From Candidatus Zixiibacteriota bacterium (GTDB lineage Bacteria; Zixibacteria; MSB-5A5; GN15; PGXB01): DNA of 6,711 nucleotides. The stretch's first letter is position 1. Each line of letters begins with the position of its first letter. This document shows positions 1 through 5,280 of the stretch, one piece after another. The position numbers and the translations under genes are program-made. Location: positions 1 to 6,711 of the forward strand of contig JAPLUS010000082.1 in assembly GCA_026397495.1 (NCBI GenBank). The letters are read 5' to 3'. A model generated the notes under the pieces. It saw only the letters and a list, made by a program, of their open reading frames with translations. It was not told the DNA's origin and made no database searches.

Positions 1-764
1 AAGGCCAGTTCCTGGGCGGCGGTCGCCCCTGCTTCGCGAATATGATATCCGGAGATTGAAATAGTATTCCATTGCGGAACATAGTCGGTGCAAAAAGCCA
101 TCAAATCGGTAATCAGGCGAATGGATGGTTGCGGTGGAAAAATCCATTCTTTTTGGGCTATATATTCTTTCAAAATATCATTTTGGAGAGTTCCGCGGAG
201 TTTCTCAAACGGTACCCCTTGTTTTTCGGCCACACCCAAATACATCGCCAAAAGAATTGAGGCCGGGGCGTTGATGGTCATCGAGGTTGAAACTTGCCCA
301 AGATTAATACCGTCGAAAATAATCTCCATGTCGGCCAGAGTGTCCACCGCCACGCCGCACTTGCCGACTTCCCCAAGCGAACGTAGATGATCACTGTCGT
401 ATCCCATCAGAGTGGGGAGGTCAAAGGCCACCGAAAGGCCGGTCTGGCCATGATTAAGAAGATAATGATACCGCTCGTTGGTCTGGCGGGGATTCCCCAT
501 ACCGGAAAACTGACGCATGGTCCAAAGGCGACTGCGATACATAGTGTGATGAATTCCCCGAGTGTAAGGATATTCGGCAGGGAAACCGATTTTTTCGTCA
601 AATTTTAACCCGGCGATATCCTCAGGGGTATAGAGATCTTTGACTTCCTCGCTGGAGACGGTGATAAACTTGGGGCGAATTTTTTGATGCTGGAACTTCT
701 CGGCCTCTTTATTCCATTCCTTCTTTTTATTCTTTATTCCATCCAAGAATTTGTCATCAAACAT
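1..764 (-). CDS. Adenosylcobalamin-dependent acyl-CoA mutase large subunit (methylmalonyl-/isobutyryl-CoA mutase family), N-terminal 254 residues, runs off the left edge
   Basis: This enzyme class performs B12-radical carbon-skeleton rearrangement of a CoA thioester in the cytoplasm. The visible part is the substrate-binding TIM-barrel half. Motifs in order are LYTPED (44-49), [15 protein letters not shown] (74-88), [13 protein letters not shown] (106-118), [26 protein letters not shown] (194-204), IFPPQPS and SISGYH (about 235-240), whose Tyr-His is the active-site pair. The short lysine-rich N-terminus ([17 protein letters not shown]) is typical of roughly 550-residue large subunits that use a separate B12-binding subunit; that subunit is not in view. 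Start 764 is chosen because GGAG (774-771) sits six bases upstream; an in-frame ATG at 776 lacks a placed ribosome site. Phe86 and Gln204 align with Tyr89 and Arg207 of Propionibacterium methylmalonyl-CoA mutase and match isobutyryl-CoA mutase instead. The family is certain; substrate is inferred. The gene lies on the same strand as meaB. Confidence 0.96.
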   Translation of the reverse strand, partial: MFDDKFLDGIKNKKKEWNKEAEKFQHQKIRPKFITVSSEEVKDLYTPEDIAGLKFDEKIGFPAEYPYTRGIHHTMYRSRLWTMRQFSGMGNPRQTNERYHYLLNHGQTGLSVAFDLPTLMGYDSDHLRSLGEVGKCGVAVDTLADMEIIFDGINLGQVSTSMTINAPASILLAMYLGVAEKQGVPFEKLRGTLQNDILKEYIAQKEWIFPPQPSIRLITDLMAFCTDYVPQWNTISISGYHIREAGATAAQELA

Positions 765-770
765 CAATCG

Positions 771-774
771 CTCC
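771..774 (-). promoter_or_regulatory. Ribosome binding site deciding the mutase start
   Basis: GGAG read on the minus strand lies six bases before the ATG at 764. It overlaps the alternative upstream ATG at 776, which has no ribosome site of its own at normal distance. The nearest purine run, AGGGG, is 16 bases before that ATG. This favours 764. Confidence 0.6.
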
Positions 775-813
775 ATCGTATAGACTTGTGCGCCCCTGAG
801 ACATTAGTCATTG

Positions 814-842
814 ATAATAATCATTTTGCCCCAAAAAATCAA
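814..842 (-). promoter_or_regulatory. Candidate sigma-70 promoter for the mutase gene
   Basis: On the minus strand a TTGATT box (842-837) and a TATTAT box (819-814) are separated by exactly 17 bases. Transcription would begin near 807, giving a leader of about 40 bases before the ATG at 764. The spacing and four to five matches per hexamer to the TTGACA/TATAAT consensus make it a good candidate, but the region is AT-rich and chance matches are common. Confidence 0.5.
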
Positions 843-882
843 GGTTTAAGCGGTATCTCTTTGCCCTCTCTATCTTTATGAT

Positions 883-911
883 TTGTGTTGCATTCTCATC
901 CGAGCCATAAT
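883..911 (+). promoter_or_regulatory. Candidate promoter for the membrane-protein gene
   Basis: TTGTGT (883-888) and CATAAT (906-911) are 17 bases apart. The predicted transcription start is near 917-919, right on the first ATG. If real, the message would be leaderless from 917 or would begin translation at the ATG at 938 or 944. The -35 match is weak. Confidence 0.35.
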
Positions 912-916
912 AATAT

Positions 917-2134
917 ATGCAAAAGTTTGGACGGATTATGCTTATGAGAGATTCCTATAAAGAATATCTTATTCCTATTATTATCACGCTGGTTATTCTG
1001 ACCTTGTCATTTTTCCTGCATCTCAAATGGTGCGGTTCATCGATGCGACAATCGGAGGAGATATGGCAAGAACGACTCGATTATCATCTGAACTACTATC
1101 CTTTTTCCATCCGCTATTTCACCACTTATTCGGCTCTGTTTGTAAAGAACCTTTTTGCTCTACCTCCCAGGGAATCTTTTTTCATCATCCAATTCCTATT
1201 GGCCATCATTATGGGTCCCCTTTTCTATCGTTATCTTAGATTGCTTTCTTTCGATAAAATATGGGCCAATATCGGATTATTTCTGCTATACAGCGCCTAT
1301 CCGATTTTGGGGGCGCATATTGAGCCGGTTTATACATGGGATGACTTCTGGGTTTACATTTTTCTTATCTTAACTTTCACGGCCATAATCAAAGGGAGAC
1401 TATTACCGGCATCACTCTTCCTAACCTTAGGCGCTTTTGCCCGTGAGCAGACTTTTCTTTTCTGGCCCGTATTTGTCTTGGCTTCTTTCTGGTATTGCAG
1501 GAATTATCCGCGCTGGAAATCAATAATTTACATAGCGGCGCCACTTATTATCTATCTCCCATTTTATTATATTAAATGGCAGCCATTTCCGGGACGAACA
1601 GAATTTATAATCTACAATTTTGAAACCCCTCTAAGAGGAAGTGATTCCATTTTCTCTTTCCTAATCTCATTTGGAGTTATATGGCTGACGTCGGCCATTG
1701 GTATGGGATTTGCAAGACAGAAAGACAGGTGGGTGAAATCAAAACTCCTCATTTGGGGAGCAATTTTATCTGTGCCGACAACAGCGGCCTTAACATTTTT
1801 CTTAACCAGGGCCAGGGAGACAAGGATCTTTTTCCCTCCCTTTATATTCCTTATTCCTCTAACAATTATTTTTCTGCAATCTGTCTATGAATATTTTAGA
1901 AAGACCATGCCGCCGCTGAAAATAAAGATACTATTCATTTCTCTGCCGGTTATGTTGACAATCGGTATTATCTTAGCGCCGCTCATATTTCCCGCTTTTG
2001 AGTTCCGCAACTGCCATAGATTCCACCAACAGGCCTTTGGATTTCATCTGGGTTTGGCGATGACGATCGGGATATTCTATTTGATGAAGATTTTTGATGA
2101 CAGAAAGAAAAACGGAATCATTACGGATAGTTAA
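917..2134 (+). CDS. Polytopic inner-membrane protein of unknown function, possibly a GT-C-type glycosyltransferase
   Basis: I do not recognise a specific family for this 405-residue protein. About 10-12 hydrophobic helices are visible, for example near residues 17-37, 88-108, 117-133, 144-158, 181-194, 203-219, 245-262, 276-296, 304-322, 338-360 and 376-391. The first long loop after helix 1 is acidic and aromatic (E47, E48, E52, D55), and the charged motifs AREQTF (175-180) and RARETRIFFP (298-307) sit at membrane borders. This architecture, with an acidic first outer loop and a late R-x-E-x-R segment, resembles lipid-linked-sugar glycosyltransferases of the GT-C fold, but that is inference. 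The start is uncertain: ATG at 917, 938 and 944 are all in frame and none has a strong ribosome site (GGA lies six bases before 938). The gene converges on meaB with a 4-base overlap and shares no operon with its neighbours. Confidence 0.85.
   Translation: MQKFGRIMLMRDSYKEYLIPIIITLVILTLSFFLHLKWCGSSMRQSEEIWQERLDYHLNYYPFSIRYFTTYSALFVKNLFALPPRESFFIIQFLLAIIMGPLFYRYLRLLSFDKIWANIGLFLLYSAYPILGAHIEPVYTWDDFWVYIFLILTFTAIIKGRLLPASLFLTLGAFAREQTFLFWPVFVLASFWYCRNYPRWKSIIYIAAPLIIYLPFYYIKWQPFPGRTEFIIYNFETPLRGSDSIFSFLISFGVIWLTSAIGMGFARQKDRWVKSKLLIWGAILSVPTTAALTFFLTRARETRIFFPPFIFLIPLTIIFLQSVYEYFRKTMPPLKIKILFISLPVMLTIGIILAPLIFPAFEFRNCHRFHQQAFGFHLGLAMTIGIFYLMKIFDDRKKNGIITDS
2131..2134. other. Shared convergent stop: TTAA ends both the membrane-protein gene and meaB
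   Basis: The plus-strand gene stops with TAA at 2132-2134 and meaB stops with TAA read on the minus strand from 2133-2131. The palindromic TTAA therefore serves both. No space remains for a separate terminator, and I see no hairpin with a U run within the last codons of either gene. Confidence 0.9.
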
Positions 2135-3093
2135 GGCAGTGAGGAAAGGTTAAGGAGTTTTTCGCTCACCGTGAAGGGATCGCTTTTCCTGTCATAAATT
2201 TCAGAGACTGCCTTATCCAAATCGGCGGCGGTTAGAATTCTATCTTCAAGATATTGCCTAACATATCCCTCCAGAATTCCGTAGACTTTTCTCTTAATCT
2301 GTTCACGCCGGTGCTTTTCAAAAAAGCCGGTTTGTTTGATATGGTCAAGATGGGATAAAATCTTGGTCATAAGGTCGTCAGTGTTTTTATTATTTATTGC
2401 TTCGGTGGCGACTACCGGCAGTTCCCATTCTGAATTCCGACGTTTGATTTCCAGAATCATATTCAATTCGGCAATCATATTTTCGGAACCGGGGCGGTCA
2501 GCCTTATTGACCGCAAAAATATCGGCAATTTCCATCAATCCGGCTTTTAGGGCCTGAATAGCATCGCCGGATTCAGGAACCAAAATCACGACGACCGTAT
2601 CGCAGGTGTCAATTATATCCAGTTCTACCTGTCCAACGCCGACTGTCTCAATTAAGATATACTCGAATCCGAAAGCGTCCAGAGCTACAGCAACATTGCC
2701 GGTAGCAGCCGCCAGTCCGCCGGTGGAACCGCGAGTTGCCATCGAACGAATGTAGACGGAGCCATCAATAGGCATGTCAGTCAGACGAATGCGATCACCG
2801 AGAAGGGCCCCGCCGGTGAAAGGAGAGGTCGGGTCGACAGCAATCACCCCGACTTTCTTCCCCTGACACGCTAACACCTTGATGATATTATTGACCAGAG
2901 ATGACTTACCGGCGCCGGGAGGACCGGTAAAACCGATTTTCAGGGCTTTTCCCGATAGCGGATAGAGGCGGGAAAGAACCTTTTGATATCCCTCTTCTCG
3001 ATCTTCAATAAAAGAAATAATCCGGGCCAAAGCAGCCTGATCGCCATTCAGGAACTTATCAAGAATCGTCATAGAATAATCAATAATGCCCAA
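2131..3093 (-). CDS. meaB: MeaB/ArgK-family GTPase, chaperone of B12-dependent acyl-CoA mutases
   Basis: MeaB (MMAA in humans) is a cytoplasmic G-protein that gates delivery of adenosylcobalamin to methylmalonyl- or isobutyryl-CoA mutase and guards against its inactivation. The old name, LAO/AO transport ATPase ArgK, is a misannotation. Visible motifs are the P-loop GPPGAGKS (57-64), VDPTSP (86-91), GDRIR (99-103), MATRGSTGGLA (118-128), the metal/switch motif ETVGVGQVE (149-157) and base-recognition NKAD (196-199). A basic helical C-terminal arm ends with a DPFT segment and is used for dimerisation. Length of about 313-320 residues is normal. The longest frame starts at a TTG (3093) and overlaps recJ by 14 bases; an ATG at 3072, seven bases after the recJ stop, gives MTILDKFLNGD, closer to usual family N-termini. 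Either start suggests translational coupling to recJ. Its natural partner, the mutase gene at 1-764, lies beyond a convergent gene. Confidence 0.97.
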   Translation of the reverse strand: MGIIDYSMTILDKFLNGDQAALARIISFIEDREEGYQKVLSRLYPLSGKALKIGFTGPPGAGKSSLVNNIIKVLACQGKKVGVIAVDPTSPFTGGALLGDRIRLTDMPIDGSVYIRSMATRGSTGGLAAATGNVAVALDAFGFEYILIETVGVGQVELDIIDTCDTVVVILVPESGDAIQALKAGLMEIADIFAVNKADRPGSENMIAELNMILEIKRRNSEWELPVVATEAINNKNTDDLMTKILSHLDHIKQTGFFEKHRREQIKRKVYGILEGYVRQYLEDRILTAADLDKAVSEIYDRKSDPFTVSEKLLNLSSLP

Positions 3094-4825
3094 TATCTCC
3101 GGCGGCCAGTTTTATATCTTTGAGACGAAGTTGAATACGAGTGTGATCATTCCATAAATTGTATTCAATAACATAAACCAAATCGACCAGATTCCCCCGG
3201 CTCGAAAGCTGCCGCACCCATTCTCCAAATCCAAATCCGATAACATCAAAAACCGCTTCCCCTTTCCTAACTTTCATTTTAAGATGATTTTTCCCGACAC
3301 TGTATGGCTGACCCAATATCTCGCAATTGCGTGTTAGAAAAATCGGCCGCATATTCTGAGGGCCAAAAGGGGAAAAGGTTTCAAGAACATTGAGGAGATT
3401 ATCATCTATCTGTGATAATTCAATTTCCGAATCAATATATAATTTGGCCACCAAATCATCATCAGTTAATAAGCGGCGTGAAACCTCTTTCATTCTCTCT
3501 CTGAATTGGTCGATATTTACCGGATTGATGGTTAAACCGGCGGCGTACTTATGCCCGCCGTAACGAAGCAGCAAATCCTCGCATTCTTTCAAGGCATCGC
3601 AGAGATGGAAACCGGGGATGGAACGGGCGGAACCTTTCCCCTCACCATTATCAATGGCAATCATTATGGTTGGAAGATGGAATTTTTCCACCAGGCGGCT
3701 GGCGACAATACCAATTACCCCCTGATGCCAACCTTCTGAGGCTAGAATAATGGCTCGATCGTTTTCTAAGTCAACCGTTTCTTTGATTTGATTCAGAGCT
3801 TCACCGAGAGTCTTCTCGTCAATATTTTTTCGCCGTTGGTTTTCCCTATCAAGTTGACGGGCAATTTCAGCGGCGGCACGCTCATCACGGGTGGTCAATA
3901 ATTTAACGGCCATCTCGGCATCCCCCAACCGACCAATGGCATTTATTCGGGGAGCCAAAATAAAAACAACCTGGCCGGTTCCGATTTCCTTTCCCATTAA
4001 TCCTGAGACAAAGATTAGGGATTTCAGCCCTGGTTTGGTGGTGCGTGAAATCTGCCGAATACCAAACTTGGTTAATATTCTATTTTCACCGACCAGTGGG
4101 ACAATATCCGCTGATGTTCCCAGAGCCACCAGATCGAGATGCTCTTCCAGTTCAGTCTGATCTTGTTGCAATTTCTGATAAAGGGCCTGCACTAATTTAA
4201 AGGCAACTCCGACTCCGGATAGTTCACCCCCGGCATACGTGCAGTCTTTTTGTTTGGGATTGACCAGCGCCACCGGCTCCGGAAGAATTTCACCCGGCTC
4301 ATGGTGATCGGTAAGAATACAATCAATTCCGATAGATTTGGCATACTTGACTTCCTCAACGGCCGTAACACCGGTATCAACGGAGATAATAAGAGAGACC
4401 CCCTTAGCGGCGGCCTCCTTGATACCGTCAACTGACAAACCATATCCCTCGATAAGCCGATTCGGGAGATAATAACTTACCTGCGCCCCGAGTTTGTTCA
4501 TAACCATATAGAGAAGGGCGGCGGCGGTAATACCATCAACATCATAATCGCCATAGACCATGATTTTTTCATTACTCTGAAGCGCCTCCAAAATTCTGGC
4601 GACGGCTTTATCCATCCCTAACATCGTAAATGGATCCAGCAAATCGGACATTGAGGGATGCAGGAATTGTCTGATCACCTCGACGGTATCTATTTGACGA
4701 TTGAAAAGAATCTTAACGATAATTTTCTCGAGACCGATTTTAGAGCTGATATCTTGAAGTAATTCGGGATCGGGCTCAGGAGCCACCACCCATTTGAGAG
4801 AAATAGATTTGGTTGCCCAATTCAT
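3080..4825 (-). CDS. recJ: Single-stranded-DNA-specific 5'-3' exonuclease RecJ
   Basis: RecJ degrades single-stranded DNA 5' to 3' in RecF-pathway recombination, mismatch repair and base-excision repair. The 581-residue product has the full DHH/DHHA1 layout: DYDVDG (93-98), SVDTG (148-152), TDHHE (172-176), LGTSADIVPL (235-244), PRINAIGRLGDA (292-303), GWHQGVIG (365-372) and the DHHA1 signature GGHKYAAG (423-430). A C-terminal OB-type region follows, beginning around FSPFGPQN (484-491). All expected metal-binding Asp/His residues are present and length is normal. Start 4825 is chosen because AAGGA (4837-4833) lies seven bases upstream and the protein then begins MNWATKSISLKWVV. The open frame continues back to an ATG at 4912, but those 29 codons lie in rnpB and the hairpin behind it. 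The gene begins about 24 bases after rnpB and is followed immediately by meaB. Confidence 0.98.
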   Translation of the reverse strand: MNWATKSISLKWVVAPEPDPELLQDISSKIGLEKIIVKILFNRQIDTVEVIRQFLHPSMSDLLDPFTMLGMDKAVARILEALQSNEKIMVYGDYDVDGITAAALLYMVMNKLGAQVSYYLPNRLIEGYGLSVDGIKEAAAKGVSLIISVDTGVTAVEEVKYAKSIGIDCILTDHHEPGEILPEPVALVNPKQKDCTYAGGELSGVGVAFKLVQALYQKLQQDQTELEEHLDLVALGTSADIVPLVGENRILTKFGIRQISRTTKPGLKSLIFVSGLMGKEIGTGQVVFILAPRINAIGRLGDAEMAVKLLTTRDERAAAEIARQLDRENQRRKNIDEKTLGEALNQIKETVDLENDRAIILASEGWHQGVIGIVASRLVEKFHLPTIMIAIDNGEGKGSARSIPGFHLCDALKECEDLLLRYGGHKYAAGLTINPVNIDQFRERMKEVSRRLLTDDDLVAKLYIDSEIELSQIDDNLLNVLETFSPFGPQNMRPIFLTRNCEILGQPYSVGKNHLKMKVRKGEAVFDVIGFGFGEWVRQLSSRGNLVDLVYVIEYNLWNDHTRIQLRLKDIKLAAGDIGHY

Positions 4826-4828
4826 CTT

Positions 4829-4849
4829 GGCTTCCTTTTTTAAGAAGCC
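4829..4849 (-). promoter_or_regulatory. Hairpin enclosing the recJ ribosome binding site
   Basis: On the minus strand GGCTTCTT (4849-4842) pairs with AGGAAGCC (4836-4829) across an AAAAA loop, giving eight pairs of which one is G-U. The distal arm contains the AGGA Shine-Dalgarno core of recJ, so folding would hide it. The hairpin starts at the last paired base of the RNase P RNA P1 helix. It is not an intrinsic terminator, because the bases after it (CAAGATGAATTGG) contain no U run. A regulatory role is inferred from position only. Confidence 0.45.
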
Positions 4850-5238
4850 AGAAAGAGAGAAATAAGCCGAGTTCTGTTTCTCCTCCGCTTTTGGCAGATG
4901 AGATACGGTCATTAATCTTGACCGGACAGTTGCCTGCCGGTTCCATGCGGCCTACCCGGAAATCAAACGGGGCGAACCTACCCCTCTTTCCCTATTTGGC
5001 CTTGCTCCGAGTGGGGTTTTCCTCCGGTCGGGTTACCCCAGCCGAACGGGGTCTCTTACACCTCGTTTTCACCATTGCCGCTATTCCGGTTTAACCGGAA
5101 TAGGTAGGCTGTTTGTTTTCTGCGGCACTTTCCGTCGGATTACTCCGCCCCGGTATTACCGGGCACCCCGGTTCTGTGGAGCTCGGACTTTCCTCACCCT
5201 ATGTTTTCATAAAGCGCGACCGTTTTTCACTCTTCCTG
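4849..5238 (-). ncRNA. rnpB: RNase P RNA, bacterial type A
   Basis: This is the catalytic RNA of RNase P, which cuts 5' leaders from pre-tRNA. Read on the minus strand it has the conserved GAGGAAAGUCC block (CR-I, about 5196-5186), GGAGCAAGGCCAAAUAGG (CR-IV) and the closing ACAGAAC...GGCUUAU. Helices can be drawn by hand. P1 is 5238-5225 with 4862-4849 (13 of 14 paired). P2 is ACGGUC with GACCGU. P3 is a nine-pair stem with an AAAA loop. P4 is AAGUCCGAG with CUCGGCUU, keeping the conserved bulged U. L15 is GGGG/CCCC enclosing a GGU for the tRNA CCA end. Ends are set from P1, so they may be off by a few bases; about 390 nucleotides is normal for type A. P4 carries an A-U pair where G-C is nearly universal. 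It lies between guaB and recJ on the same strand. Confidence 0.98.
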
Positions 5239-5280
5239 AGCTCATGTTTAAAATCTATAGTTAACAAAATATACTCAAAT
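5239..5280 (-). promoter_or_regulatory. guaB-rnpB spacer with a possible rnpB promoter
   Basis: This 42-base AT-rich spacer shows no hairpin terminator for guaB. It contains TATAGATTTTAAAC on the minus strand, whose TATAGA could serve as a -10 box ending about 15 bases before the predicted mature 5' end. A TTGAGT lies only 13 bases upstream of it, too close for a standard -35. Either rnpB has a weak or non-canonical promoter here or it is also made by read-through from guaB. Confidence 0.3.

Noticed and set aside
777..916. Cobalamin riboswitch upstream of the B12-dependent mutase
   Set aside because: The leader from the candidate promoter is only about 40 bases, and no B12-box-like sequence or long structured leader is visible.
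917..2134. Recent horizontal transfer of the membrane-protein gene judged by base composition
   Set aside because: Hand counts of one 60-base line in it (25 G+C) and one in guaB (28 G+C) differ little, and hydrophobic proteins are naturally AT-rich. No flanking repeats or integrase were seen.
4829..4849. Intrinsic terminator for rnpB
   Set aside because: The stem is sound but the loop holds the A run and no U run follows the distal arm; the recJ start codon lies four bases downstream (three intervening bases).
5130..5175. GC-rich CCGGTATTACCGGG inverted repeats as mobile-element ends
   Set aside because: They are paired helices of RNase P RNA.
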